Shown piece after piece: positions 45,457 through 55,468 of a DNA stretch of 64,000 bases (its first letter is position 1; each line of letters begins with the position of its first letter). The stretch is from Veillonella tobetsuensis. GTDB lineage: Bacteria > Bacillota > Negativicutes > Veillonellales > Veillonellaceae. Location: the NCBI RefSeq assembly GCF_001078375.1, contig NZ_BBXI01000014.1, forward strand, positions 163,332-227,331, in the 5' to 3' direction. Under the pieces are notes generated by a model. It did not search any database, was not told the DNA's origin, and saw nothing but the letters and a program-made list of their open reading frames with translations. A program made the translations under genes and the position numbers.

Positions 45457-46023
45457 CTATTCAATAATACCGAGATGTTGTAATAATATCTTGGTACCAA
45501 TGAGGATTAAAACACCACCGCCTATGATATCTGCATATTTACCAACGAATCGACCCATAAATTTACCTAAGTAAATGCCCACCAAGGATATACCAAAGGT
45601 TATGACACCAATTGTGGCTGATGCTTCCCAAACATTGATGGGTAAAAAAGCAAAGGTTAAGCCTACAGCCATTGCATCGAGGCTAGTTGCTACAGAGAGC
45701 ATCATCATTTCCCATACACCTAAAAAGGTCTTATCATCGTCTTCGTCATCATCACTAAGACCTTCTCTAATCATAGCAATACCTAAATAACCGAGCAGAC
45801 CAAAGATAATCCAATGATCCCAGTCTGCGATTACATCGATAAACTGGAGACCAATGAGCCAACCGATAAGAGGCATGAGAAACTGAAATAAACCAAATAA
45901 GAATGCTAAGGTCACTTTTCGACCATTCTCACCTACGGGCATAGTCAGGCCTTTGCCGATAGATACGCCAAAGGCATCCATAGCGAGACCTGCGCTAATT
46001 AATATAATTTCAATTAAGGACAC
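45457..46023 (-). CDS. mntP: manganese efflux pump MntP
   Basis: Six-helix membrane exporter of about 188 residues. The paired family motifs AMDAFGVSIGKGL (helix 1) and ATSLDAMAVGLTF (helix 4) contain the conserved aspartates. The loop between them is very acidic (DDDEDDD). The GTG at 46023 is chosen because AGGTG lies 6 bases upstream; another GTG at 46032 is in frame. It lies 34 bases behind rng, too close for a manganese riboswitch, so regulation must act further upstream. Confidence 0.92.
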   Translation of the reverse strand: MSLIEIILISAGLAMDAFGVSIGKGLTMPVGENGRKVTLAFLFGLFQFLMPLIGWLIGLQFIDVIADWDHWIIFGLLGYLGIAMIREGLSDDDEDDDKTFLGVWEMMMLSVATSLDAMAVGLTFAFLPINVWEASATIGVITFGISLVGIYLGKFMGRFVGKYADIIGGGVLILIGTKILLQHLGIIE

Positions 46024-46056
46024 AAACTTCACCTATATACAATAACAAACATACGG

Positions 46057-47484
46057 TTAATCGGACACAGCCATGAGAGAATACCCTTCTCTACTCATCT
46101 GTTCATTTACAACAATGGAAATAGTGCGTCCTATAGAGTTTCCCAAATCCTCCAGCACAGATTTCGTTAAATAATACGCCACCTCTGGATGAACCTCAAT
46201 TTCAAGATTTGATTTAATACGGCCTGATTTGAACAGTTCTCGGATACGACGTACAATCTGCATATACACGGTGCGACCAGATAACATATAACCAGTGCCA
46301 CCACATTGTGGACAAGTATCAAACATCAATGTTTGTAGACCTTGTCGAGCGCGTTTTCGTGTCATCTCTACAAGTCCAAGAGAACTGATACCGCATACAA
46401 CGGTTTTCATCTTATCCCTTTTCGCTAAATCACTCAATAATTTCAAGAGCTCTTGTTGATGCTCCTTCTCCTTCATGTCAATAAAATCGACAATGATAAT
46501 CCCCCCGATATCGCGCAATCTAAGTTGACGACATATTTCATGAGCCGCTTCCTTATTGACTGTGAAAGCTAAATCTTCCGCTTTATTAGAACGTCCCGTA
46601 TAATGTGCAGAGTTTACATCAAACACAGTTAAGGCCTCTGTATGATCAATCCGGATGGAGCCGCCTGATGGCAAGCTTACATCTCTAGAAATGAGATTCT
46701 CCAGTTGTGGTTCAATATGATTCACTTTAAAAATAGGCGTACTATTATCATGCAATGTGACTTTTATATCTGATGAGGCTTGCCCTGTACCTAGCAAATC
46801 CTTTAAGCGTTCCATACCATGTTTAGAGTCGACGATAATTTCACAGACATTGCGATGAGCATAGTCCCGAACAAGGCGGAACCAAAAATCTGCATCACTA
46901 TATAAATCAGTGCCACTCTTCGCTACTTTAAAACGCTTTGTTACATGTTGCCAAGTGCGCCACAGATAATCCATATCTCGGCTAATTTCCTCTTCTGTTG
47001 CCTTGGCAGCAGCGGTGCGAATAATAAATCCAGCCCCCTCTTGTACATAAGGTTTAGCTTGCTCTTGCAATCGATCACGCAAGGTTTGATCTGTAATTTT
47101 CTTAGATATATGCATGCCTTCTGAATATGGCAGTAAAACCATAAAGCGTCCAGCCAGGCTAACATCAGCCGTAACGCGAGCCCCCTTGCCAAGCATTTCT
47201 TCTTTGATAACCTGTACAAGAATTTGTTGTCCTACCGACACATTACGAAGAATCTTTAATTGTTTTCCTTGCTGTAAATTGAGATACGCATTTTGCGTGC
47301 CTCCGATATCAACGAAAACAGCTTGCATACCAGGCACCACATTTTTCACGATACCTTTATACATATGATTCGCCATATGCGTTTCATCGGTTCGCTCTAA
47401 CACAAAATCAACGAGTTGCCCCTGTTCATCAAGAACAGCCATTCGAATTTCTTCTCGCATCACATTAACGAGGATTTTATTCAT
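46057..47484 (-). CDS. rng: ribonuclease G (RNase E/G family)
   Basis: Single-strand endoribonuclease of 475 residues, active in rRNA maturation and mRNA turnover. An S1 domain (about 35-115; GIVKNVVPGMQAVFVDIGG) precedes the catalytic domain with DFIDMK. The zinc-link motif DTCPQCGGTGYM lies near residue 400. The long C-terminal scaffold of RNase E is absent. The genome thus has both RNase Y and RNase G. Confidence 0.95.
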   Translation of the reverse strand: MNKILVNVMREEIRMAVLDEQGQLVDFVLERTDETHMANHMYKGIVKNVVPGMQAVFVDIGGTQNAYLNLQQGKQLKILRNVSVGQQILVQVIKEEMLGKGARVTADVSLAGRFMVLLPYSEGMHISKKITDQTLRDRLQEQAKPYVQEGAGFIIRTAAAKATEEEISRDMDYLWRTWQHVTKRFKVAKSGTDLYSDADFWFRLVRDYAHRNVCEIIVDSKHGMERLKDLLGTGQASSDIKVTLHDNSTPIFKVNHIEPQLENLISRDVSLPSGGSIRIDHTEALTVFDVNSAHYTGRSNKAEDLAFTVNKEAAHEICRQLRLRDIGGIIIVDFIDMKEKEHQQELLKLLSDLAKRDKMKTVVCGISSLGLVEMTRKRARQGLQTLMFDTCPQCGGTGYMLSGRTVYMQIVRRIRELFKSGRIKSNLEIEVHPEVAYYLTKSVLEDLGNSIGRTISIVVNEQMSREGYSLMAVSD

Positions 47485-47494
47485 AGTACCCCCA

Positions 47495-48187
47495 TCAATT
47501 CACCTCTAATGGTGTAAAACGTCCAGACTCATTTTCAACCATAATAGCTTTTCGATTTATTTCATAGCAACTCGTAATAGGCCAGTTGAATTGTTGATGA
47601 CCTAAATTCCACACTTCACTAGGCTTAATCGTCCCTTGCGGGTAGATACCAATGCCCATTGTCAAAGTAACCATGCCATCTTTTACAGTTGCTACTATCG
47701 GCTCTTTTACGAATTCTTTTACATCAATGAAACGAGTTTTCTTAGGTGTCACCTTTTCATAAGAAATTTCAGTAGCATCATTGAAAGACTTAAGCAATAC
47801 ATCCCAATCTACATCAACATCAGTTACAGGACCCGTAACCTCGTAAATTGCATAATTACAGATAGCCATCATCTTCTTAACCTTTTCAGGCATAACCTTG
47901 CCACCGAGCACCTCAAGACCATGAGGAGCAACTCGATTCAATCGTTCCATAATGGACTCTAATGTATCTTCTTCTAGTACATCCATATCTATGTATTCTG
48001 CTTCTGCAGTAACACCTAATGCTAAGGCAGAGGAGAAGCTAATTTTCATGTGCGGATTAAAACCTTCAGAATAGGCCATTTTAATCTCTGCACGACGAAT
48101 CATGCGCTCTACGGCTTGAGCAAAATCGAGATGTGACAAGAATCTCAATTCTTCGCCTTTATGTAAGGCCAAACGTAACTTTTTCAA
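47495..48187 (-). CDS. radical-SAM-associated DUF2344 protein (TIGR03936)
   Basis: Protein of about 230 residues with the family start LRLALHKGEELRFLSHLD and the signature KMAYSEGFNPHMKISFSSALALGV. The function is unknown; the family is nearly always fused to or next to the large radical-SAM protein encoded upstream, as here. The TTG at 48187 has AAGGAGG nine bases upstream and matches the family N terminus. A GTG at 48196 is in frame but abuts that site. It overlaps the upstream gene by 29 bases. Confidence 0.88.
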   Translation of the reverse strand: MKKLRLALHKGEELRFLSHLDFAQAVERMIRRAEIKMAYSEGFNPHMKISFSSALALGVTAEAEYIDMDVLEEDTLESIMERLNRVAPHGLEVLGGKVMPEKVKKMMAICNYAIYEVTGPVTDVDVDWDVLLKSFNDATEISYEKVTPKKTRFIDVKEFVKEPIVATVKDGMVTLTMGIGIYPQGTIKPSEVWNLGHQQFNWPITSCYEINRKAIMVENESGRFTPLEVN

Positions 48188-50042
48188 CTCTGCCACCCTC
48201 CTTATAATCTACAATAGCCGTATTTAATTCTGGGCACACATTACAGCCCTTACATGGAGCACGACGGCAATCAGGTGTTAAGTTTGCTGCAACAGCCTGT
48301 TCCCATTCGCGTTTTAAAAAGGCTTTACTAACAGTACAATCTAAATGATCCCAAGGCAACGGTTCATCAAAATCACGGGTACGACGTGCGTAGTACACTG
48401 GGTCAATACCGCAGTTTTCAAAGGCTTTCAACCATGTTTCATAGCTGAAGAATTCAGTCCAGCCATCAAATTTACAGCCTAATTTCCAAGCCTCTACCAA
48501 TACGCTTGATAGTCTACGATCACCACGAGCAAATACAGCCTCCATATAACCGGTATAGCCATCATGATAATGATAGGAAATATTGCGATTATTAATAAGA
48601 GATTTTAAGTATTTTTGCTTGCGATGAATTTCTTCTACATCTTGTTGACCATACCATTGATATGGAGAATGTGTCTTTGGTACAAAGAAAGATACGCTAA
48701 CAGTGACACTACCATTGCGCTTACCTGTAATATCACGGTGTAAATCGAGTACCTTATACGCTAGGTCTGCAATGCCTGCCAAGTCTTCATCCGTTTCAGT
48801 CGGTAAGCCCATCATGAAGTATAGTTTTACCGTATTCCAACCAGACTTAAAGGCATTTGTACAAGCCGCTAGCAAATCTTCTTCGCTAACGCCTTTATTG
48901 ATAACATCGCGCATACGTTGAGAGCCTGCTTCTGGAGCAAAGGTAAGGCCACTCTTACGCACTTGTTGTACCTTTTTTGCAATATCAATGGAGAAGCTAT
49001 CGATACGCAAAGAAGGTAAGCTAACACTTACTTGCTTGTCTTTAAACTCTTCCATGAGCATATCAACGAGTTCTGGCAGTTTAGAGTAATCTGCAGAGCT
49101 CAAGCTCATCAAAGAAATTTCGTTGTACCCAGTATTGGCAATCGTTTCCTTAGCGATTTCTAACAAGCGTTCTGGTGTGCGTTCACGTACAGGACGATAC
49201 AACATACCCGCCTGACAGAAGCGACAGCCACGCGTACAACCTCGGAATAATTCGAGAACCGCGCGATCATGGACTACATCAAGGAATGGAACAATTGGCT
49301 TTGTAGGGAAAAATATATGCTCTACATCCTCTACGATACGTTTTTGAATAGCTGCAGGTACCCCTTCAAAGTGAGGTGTAATCGATTTAAAGTCCCCTTG
49401 TTCCGTGTATTCTACATCATATAAGGCTGGGCAGTATGTACCAGGAATTTGAGCTACTTTACGTAGAAATGCCTCTTTACCTCCAGGGAACCCCTTTGCT
49501 TTTTCAGCTTTAAGAAGGTCGATAAATTCATCGCCCCACTCTTCGGATTCACCGAGGGAAACGATATCAAAAAAATCTGCAATAGGCTCTACATTGAACG
49601 CACATGGGCCACCACATACGAGCAATGGGAAATCCATATCACGATCTTTGGCATACATTGGGATGCCAGCCAAATCAAGCATGTTAAGAATATTGGTAAA
49701 GCTCATCTCATATTGCAGCGTAAAACCAAGTACGTCAAAATCCTTAATAGGCGTACGCGTTTCTAAAGAAAACAAAGGAATATTGCGCTTGCGCATTTCC
49801 TCTTCCATATCGTGCCAAGGTGCAAATACACGTTCCGCCACAGCATCTTCACGGCGATTGACTAAGCCATATAAAATTTTGATGCCCAAATGGCTCATAG
49901 CCACTTCGTATACATCTGGAAATCCTAGCGCCATTGTTACATCAACAGTACTGTGATCTTTTATAATACTGTTGTATTCACCACCCGTATAACGAGCAGG
50001 TTTTTGGACATGTTGTAACCATGACGTATCTAATTGAATCAT
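48159..50042 (-). CDS. B12-binding-domain radical SAM protein (TIGR03960)
   Basis: Protein of 627 residues. An N-terminal cobalamin-binding-like region (about 30-230; MALGFPDVYEVAMSHLG, LLVCGGPCAFN) precedes the radical-SAM cluster CTRGCRFCQAG near residue 275. The C terminus has a cysteine set CKGCNVCPE. The substrate is unknown. It is paired with the DUF2344 gene. In many Firmicutes this pair sits between rodA and rng, as here. Confidence 0.9.
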   Translation of the reverse strand: MIQLDTSWLQHVQKPARYTGGEYNSIIKDHSTVDVTMALGFPDVYEVAMSHLGIKILYGLVNRREDAVAERVFAPWHDMEEEMRKRNIPLFSLETRTPIKDFDVLGFTLQYEMSFTNILNMLDLAGIPMYAKDRDMDFPLLVCGGPCAFNVEPIADFFDIVSLGESEEWGDEFIDLLKAEKAKGFPGGKEAFLRKVAQIPGTYCPALYDVEYTEQGDFKSITPHFEGVPAAIQKRIVEDVEHIFFPTKPIVPFLDVVHDRAVLELFRGCTRGCRFCQAGMLYRPVRERTPERLLEIAKETIANTGYNEISLMSLSSADYSKLPELVDMLMEEFKDKQVSVSLPSLRIDSFSIDIAKKVQQVRKSGLTFAPEAGSQRMRDVINKGVSEEDLLAACTNAFKSGWNTVKLYFMMGLPTETDEDLAGIADLAYKVLDLHRDITGKRNGSVTVSVSFFVPKTHSPYQWYGQQDVEEIHRKQKYLKSLINNRNISYHYHDGYTGYMEAVFARGDRRLSSVLVEAWKLGCKFDGWTEFFSYETWLKAFENCGIDPVYYARRTRDFDEPLPWDHLDCTVSKAFLKREWEQAVAANLTPDCRRAPCKGCNVCPELNTAIVDYKEGGRVEKVTFGLT

Positions 50043-50098
50043 ACATCCTCCGTCTTTTGTGAAAGACTTCTTTCAAACCGATTCCTATGAAGGGAATC

Positions 50099-51202
50099 CT
50101 AAAAAATATATTTTGTTCTCTGCATTGATATATTTAACAAAATACCTATACTAATCATATTCGTTGTCAATGCACTAACACCATAGCTAATGAAAGGCAA
50201 GGGTATCCCCGTAACAGGCATAATCCCCATTGTCATGCCTGCATTGACCAATACCTCGAAGCATAACATGGATCCAATCCCCGTAGCAAGTAACATACCA
50301 AAGCGGTCATTACAAGTATAAGCAACCTTTATGCTGCGATAAATGAGCATAAACAAAAGAATTAATACAATAATACAACCTATAAACCCTAGTTCTTCAC
50401 CAATAACAGAAAAAATAAAATCCGTGTGGTTTTCAGGCAAGAAGTTTAACTGACTTTGCGTACCGTTGAACAAGCCTTTGCCGAATATGGTACCAGAACC
50501 TATGGCAATCTTAGATTGAATGATATGATACCCGGAACCAAAAGGATCAATATCAGGGTTCATAAACACAAGAATACGTTTTTTTTGATAATCTTTCAAT
50601 ATAAACCAAGCCAGTGGCATCAAGAAAACACCAACTGTAGCAATGATACGTATCAATCGCAATCGTATACCGGAGATAAATAGCATTCCGATAAAAATCG
50701 CCATATATACGAGGGAGGTTCCCAAATCTGGTTGCATAAATACAAGCAATATAGGAAAACCTACATAAAGTACAGGAACGATAAGCGATTTAAATGTATC
50801 TAGTTTGTTAAAACGAGACTCTAACATTTTAGCCATACAGATAATCATGAGTAGTTTTGAAAATTCGGATGGCTGAATTGTAATAGGGCCCAGCTGAATC
50901 CATCGTTGGGCACCTAGCGCAGAGGTACCAACGAAAATTACAGCTAATAGCATGAGAATCGTCAAAATGTATATACCATTAGCCCAATCCTTCAATTTAT
51001 GATAGTCCAGGAACTGAATGGCGATGACTAATGCCACATTAATAACAAAGAAAATCAATTGTTTTGCTACTAATGTAGAAAAATGAAGTCCTGTTTGATT
51101 AATGTGGGTAGCACTACCTATGGCAACTACCCCTATTGCGACAAGCAATAGTGTGCACGTAATGATTGTCCAATCACAATCACGCCAAATTCTTTGTAAC
51201 AT
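50099..51202 (-). CDS. rodA: SEDS-family peptidoglycan polymerase RodA
   Basis: Multispanning glycosyltransferase (367 residues, about ten helices) that polymerises lipid II during elongation together with PBP2. Landmarks: GAQRWIQLGPITIQPSEFSK, FMQPDLGTSLVY, LPENHTDFIFSVIGEELGF and the closing GIPLPFISYGVSALTTNM. It lies 7 bases after minD. The cognate transpeptidase mrdA is two genes upstream. Confidence 0.95.
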   Translation of the reverse strand: MLQRIWRDCDWTIITCTLLLVAIGVVAIGSATHINQTGLHFSTLVAKQLIFFVINVALVIAIQFLDYHKLKDWANGIYILTILMLLAVIFVGTSALGAQRWIQLGPITIQPSEFSKLLMIICMAKMLESRFNKLDTFKSLIVPVLYVGFPILLVFMQPDLGTSLVYMAIFIGMLFISGIRLRLIRIIATVGVFLMPLAWFILKDYQKKRILVFMNPDIDPFGSGYHIIQSKIAIGSGTIFGKGLFNGTQSQLNFLPENHTDFIFSVIGEELGFIGCIIVLILLFMLIYRSIKVAYTCNDRFGMLLATGIGSMLCFEVLVNAGMTMGIMPVTGIPLPFISYGVSALTTNMISIGILLNISMQRTKYIF

Positions 51203-51209
51203 GGCACAC

Positions 51210-52136
51210 CTACTTCAAACGGGTCCGGCGCCACATACTTTCTTTACCAGAAATGAGTCGATTTCTAGTAGACCAAGAATTGGTATATGTCACTGCACGC
51301 GTTCCATCGGTTGAATCATTTATACTATCTGTCTCCACTGGTTGCGCTAGCGTAGCCATAACAACTGAGTCCATGGCTTTCACAGCAGTTACATCATTAA
51401 AACGATGTATAATATCCTGTTCCTCCCACGCATCACCTGATGTAATGTAGTCCACCATAGGTGCTAACATATCTTGATATGGCTTAGGCATAGCCTCTAT
51501 GAGTAATCCCTCTTGTGTGCCATCAAGGATACGAGCATCATAAGGTAACATGGACCCTACATATTCAGCACCCAAAGCATCTAACATATCATACATATTA
51601 GGCATATCCCGATCTGTATGAATAGCATTGAATACAACTGCGTAATCACGATGCCCATATTCACGGCAGAATTGAATTGTTCGTGCTGCATTTCGTATGG
51701 AAACCCATATTGGCTGTGTAATAATCAAAAAACGTTGTGCCAAATCCATAATAGACTCAAGGCCACGACCAATACCTGCAGGGCAATCAACGAGCACATA
51801 GTCATAAGATTTCGCTAAGTGGTTAACAAGTTTTCTGTATTTTTTGCGCCCCATATCTTCCCAGCGAATACTTTGACTAGCTGGCAGAAAATATAAATTG
51901 CTTTTAATTTTCATGACCACATCATCAGCCATGGATTTATCTTCTAATGCATTATACGCATCAAAACATACTTCGTCTTCTTTACCTAAGATAATATCTA
52001 GGTCACGTAAACCAAAATCGCCATCACAAAGAAGAACTCGATATCCTTGTTCGCTAAGCGCAGCCCCTAAACAGGCTGTTATTGTCGTTTTGCCTACGCC
52101 ACCTTTACCTGAGATAAGACCGATTATATCACCCAT
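51210..52136 (-). CDS. minD: MinD-like ATPase (no adjacent MinC/MinE)
   Basis: Deviant-Walker ATPase of 308 residues. GKGGVGKTT near residue 10, the DGDFGLRDLDIILG switch and VDCPAGIGRGLE place it in the MinD family, which positions the division site. It is about 40 residues longer than typical MinD. The C terminus (ending MWRRTRLK) is low in complexity instead of the usual hydrophobic amphipathic membrane helix. The normal partners minC and minE are not next to it; the flanking genes are mrdA and rodA. Confidence 0.85.
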   Translation of the reverse strand: MGDIIGLISGKGGVGKTTITACLGAALSEQGYRVLLCDGDFGLRDLDIILGKEDEVCFDAYNALEDKSMADDVVMKIKSNLYFLPASQSIRWEDMGRKKYRKLVNHLAKSYDYVLVDCPAGIGRGLESIMDLAQRFLIITQPIWVSIRNAARTIQFCREYGHRDYAVVFNAIHTDRDMPNMYDMLDALGAEYVGSMLPYDARILDGTQEGLLIEAMPKPYQDMLAPMVDYITSGDAWEEQDIIHRFNDVTAVKAMDSVVMATLAQPVETDSINDSTDGTRAVTYTNSWSTRNRLISGKESMWRRTRLK

Positions 52137-52146
52137 AATATCCTTC

Positions 52147-54024
52147 CTATTCCTTCACACTTGGCTTAATATTCTGCTGATTATTTTTGGTATTAGACTT
52201 CTTCGTATCAGTTGTCTTTTTAGTTGCATCAGGAACCTTAAAGTATGCACTTAATATATCACGTACAATAGGTCCCGCTGAGCCAGCACCAAAACCACCT
52301 TGTTCAACTAATGCAACAACTACGATTTGAGGCTTATCATATGGAGCATAGGCAACAAACCAACCATGGTCGCGACCATGCGCATTTTCAGCAGTACCAG
52401 TCTTACCAGCTACAGCAATTGGGAACCCTTTAAATAGAGCACCTGCTGTACCCCCTTCATTCGTAACATCTCGCAAGCCTTCACGAATAAGATCCATAAT
52501 ATTTTTTGGGACTGGCAATACACCTAAATTTTTAGGCCCAAATATTTCGGCTGGTGTTCCATCTGGATTGTCAACACGACTCACCACATATGGCTGATAA
52601 CGAATACCACCATTAGCCACTTGGCTAAGAAGTACAGCCATTTGTAATGGTGTTGCCAAATGAAATGATTGACCAATTGCAGCATCAAAGGTTTCCCCTA
52701 AATACCAATCCTGATCAAATACCTTACGTTTATACTCAGGGCTTGCTACATTACCAGCCGCTTCACCTACAAGATTGATACCCGTTTTTTCACCTAAACC
52801 AAAATAGCGCGCATAGAGATCAATATTTTCAATACCTAGGCGATTACCCATTTCGTAAAAGTATACATTATCTGATTTAGCCAAGGCTTGATTGAAGTTT
52901 AACCACCCCAAAGCTTCACCTTCTGCATTTCGCTTATCTATGAGCCAATGTTTTCCACTATCGAAAATCATTTCATCAGGTGTCACCTTTTTCAAATCTA
53001 ATGCAGCCGTACCTGTTACTATTTTGAACGGTGATCCTGGCGGGTATTCACCAGCGATAACCTTGTTTTCAAAAGGATGATTCTTATCATTATTTAATTG
53101 ATTCCATTGAGTATTCGTTATGCCTTTAGCAAACCAATTAGGATTAAACTCTGGAGCACTCACCATAGCGAGTACTGCCCCCGTATTAGGATCAAGAGCT
53201 ACCACAGCAGCACCTGTGGCCCCGGAGCTACGCAATATATCTAATTGCTTTTTAACCGCTTCCTCAGCCGCCTTTTGAACATTCACATCGATGGTAAGAT
53301 GAATATTAGAGCCTGGCACTGTGTGTTTGCGATCTACCTCTGCTACAGGTCTCCCCGAAGCATCCACCTCAAGTTGCTTGCCCCCATCAATACCTCGCAA
53401 AACAGAATCATATAGCTTTTCTAAGCCTGCACGGCCTAAAATAGAACCTGCACCAACTGTTGTATTAGGATTTTGCGCTTTGATTTCCGCTAATTCCTCC
53501 TCGCTAACCTCGCCTACATACCCAAATAGTTGAGCTGCCATAGTTTCATATGGATAATATCGTAAAGGCTCCACATCGATTGATACACCTGGTAATTCAT
53601 GACGATGTTCCTCTATGCTAGTCACTACATCCATAGAAATATCATTAGCAATACGGATAGGTTCATAACCATGCTTATGGTCATTTACCTTTTTCTGAAT
53701 ATCTTCTGGTTTCTTGTTGAGCAATTTAGCCAACTTAGCCAATTCATCTTCATCCAAGGGCTTGCCATTAGGCATGATAGAAATTGTATAAGCCGGCCTA
53801 GAGCCTACTAAAATCTGTCCATTTCTATCATACATAACACCGCGAGCAGCAGTCATAGGAACCATACGCAAGCGATTACCTTCTGCCTTCGCTTGATAAT
53901 AGCCACCTTCTAATACTTGCATGGCAAATAAACGGAGACCTAGAATGACAAAAATCCCCATTACAATATAGAAAAGCACATCAAAACGGCTCGTTTTTTT
54001 TCTTTTATATAAACTTTCAAGCAC
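52147..54024 (-). CDS. mrdA: penicillin-binding protein 2 (elongation transpeptidase)
   Basis: Class B PBP of 625 residues, the crosslinking partner of RodA. One N-terminal transmembrane helix (about 14-35), a dimerisation domain (RGVMYDRNGQIL) and the transpeptidase domain follow. The catalytic motifs are SPFK (331-334), SDN (384-386) and KTGTAE near residue 543. The C terminus is lysine/threonine rich. GTG start with AAGGGG upstream. Confidence 0.95.
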   Translation of the reverse strand: MLESLYKRKKTSRFDVLFYIVMGIFVILGLRLFAMQVLEGGYYQAKAEGNRLRMVPMTAARGVMYDRNGQILVGSRPAYTISIMPNGKPLDEDELAKLAKLLNKKPEDIQKKVNDHKHGYEPIRIANDISMDVVTSIEEHRHELPGVSIDVEPLRYYPYETMAAQLFGYVGEVSEEELAEIKAQNPNTTVGAGSILGRAGLEKLYDSVLRGIDGGKQLEVDASGRPVAEVDRKHTVPGSNIHLTIDVNVQKAAEEAVKKQLDILRSSGATGAAVVALDPNTGAVLAMVSAPEFNPNWFAKGITNTQWNQLNNDKNHPFENKVIAGEYPPGSPFKIVTGTAALDLKKVTPDEMIFDSGKHWLIDKRNAEGEALGWLNFNQALAKSDNVYFYEMGNRLGIENIDLYARYFGLGEKTGINLVGEAAGNVASPEYKRKVFDQDWYLGETFDAAIGQSFHLATPLQMAVLLSQVANGGIRYQPYVVSRVDNPDGTPAEIFGPKNLGVLPVPKNIMDLIREGLRDVTNEGGTAGALFKGFPIAVAGKTGTAENAHGRDHGWFVAYAPYDKPQIVVVALVEQGGFGAGSAGPIVRDILSAYFKVPDATKKTTDTKKSNTKNNQQNIKPSVKE

Positions 54025-54062
54025 CTATGATTCCCCTTATATGCTTTACTAAATCAGTAATA

Positions 54063-54554
54063 CTACCAAATATAATCCTCTTTCTCTTCGGTAAGGCCCA
54101 TCAAAATATGACCTATACCACCTAAAACGGCATTCCAGAATACCGTGGGCATAACCATATGTCCGATGTAAGAAAAGAAGATAATATCGCCGCCACTAGA
54201 GCTTATCATCACATATCGCACAATACCATCAATGAGAGTGCATATCCCTACAATGGCACAAGACCAATACCATCGTTCTTCATAGACATGACTTTTAACG
54301 AACGACAATAGATATACAACTATAATATAGGGAAATAGATGTAAACCAAAAAAATTGGATATCAATATATCATGAATCGAACCACCTATGACGGCAGCAA
54401 TAAGCCCCGTCTTCCGGCCTTTAAAAATGGTAACCAAAATAACGGCTGTTAAAATACAATTAGGTAACCAACTGGTATGGAATATAGCGGGCAGTAGTTG
54501 AGCCTGTATGAAATACAGCCCACAACATAACATGACTAATGCAATATATCTCAT
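54063..54554 (-). CDS. mreD: rod shape-determining protein MreD
   Basis: Small polytopic membrane protein of 163 residues with about five helices, partner of MreC. The sequence is poorly conserved, but length, hydrophobicity and the place between mreC and mrdA identify it. It overlaps mreC by 4 bases (ATGA). Confidence 0.88.
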   Translation of the reverse strand: MRYIALVMLCCGLYFIQAQLLPAIFHTSWLPNCILTAVILVTIFKGRKTGLIAAVIGGSIHDILISNFFGLHLFPYIIVVYLLSFVKSHVYEERWYWSCAIVGICTLIDGIVRYVMISSSGGDIIFFSYIGHMVMPTVFWNAVLGGIGHILMGLTEEKEDYIW

Positions 54555-55468
54555 TGGATTACAGCTCCTTTAGCCCCCTGAACTTGATCGCGCTGTGTTT
54601 GCGGAACCAGTTTAGGTTCCAATTGTGCCTTGTCTGGTGTTTGTACCGTAGAAGAGGTGATAATGAAAACCTCTTCTAAACGATGAAAATCGACAGTCGG
54701 TTGAATGGTTGCATTCTTAACGAAACCTTCTGTATCATTTTCGATAGACAAAACATTGCCCACCAATAATCCCTTTGGATAAATGCCACCATAACCAGAG
54801 GTAATCAATTTATCACCGACTAGAACATCGCCTTCACGTGCAATATTTACCATCATCGGTTTATTCGGATGATTTCCATCCCCCTTAACGACACCGGCCA
54901 AGCGTGACTCTGGACGTTGCACAATAACGCCAATAGCACTACGTGGGTCTAAAAAGGTTTGAACACGCGCAGAATTAGGATATACATCGGTAACAAAACC
55001 AACTACCCCACTTGGCACTACAACGGCCATATTCGGTTTTATCCCATCATTTTCTCCGCGGTCGATGGTGAAGGTATTTGTCCATGTACCAAAATCTTTA
55101 GTGATAATGCCTGCCAAAGTCATAGTAAATTCAGGATGAGCCGATTTATAGTTGAGCATTTGACGAAGTCGAATATTTTCTGCCACCACTTCATCATGAT
55201 TAGATACCTTTTGCTCTAGGTCTGCAATCATATTATCCTTACTGTCACTATCAATGAGCCCTAGGATAGCGTTATCAATGATGCGTATACCCGTTTGAAT
55301 GGTAGAAAGCACACGAGCTGATCCATAGGCAAAAGGGGTAGCAATTTTTTCAAGCGGTACCGTCACGAATGGAATGCTGGTCCGTTGTTTCCATGCAAAC
55401 CCAAGAAGAGCCATGATGATACAGCCGAGGACAACAAAGATTAATAATTTCCGATCTGACTGTATCAT
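54551..55468 (-). CDS. mreC: rod shape-determining protein MreC
   Basis: Periplasmic scaffold of the elongation complex, 305 residues. One N-terminal helix (about 8-26), a coiled coil (about 75-105), then the beta-rich domain with GVVGFVTDVYPNSARVQTF, LDPRSAIGVIVQ and GDKLITSGYGGIYPKGLLVG. The last 30 residues are disordered. The ATG overlaps the mreB stop (ATGA). Confidence 0.94.
   Translation of the reverse strand: MIQSDRKLLIFVVLGCIIMALLGFAWKQRTSIPFVTVPLEKIATPFAYGSARVLSTIQTGIRIIDNAILGLIDSDSKDNMIADLEQKVSNHDEVVAENIRLRQMLNYKSAHPEFTMTLAGIITKDFGTWTNTFTIDRGENDGIKPNMAVVVPSGVVGFVTDVYPNSARVQTFLDPRSAIGVIVQRPESRLAGVVKGDGNHPNKPMMVNIAREGDVLVGDKLITSGYGGIYPKGLLVGNVLSIENDTEGFVKNATIQPTVDFHRLEEVFIITSSTVQTPDKAQLEPKLVPQTQRDQVQGAKGAVIQ

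Noticed and set aside
46024..46056. Manganese (yybP-ykoY) riboswitch before mntP
   Set aside because: Only about 33 bases separate rng and mntP, too short for the riboswitch.
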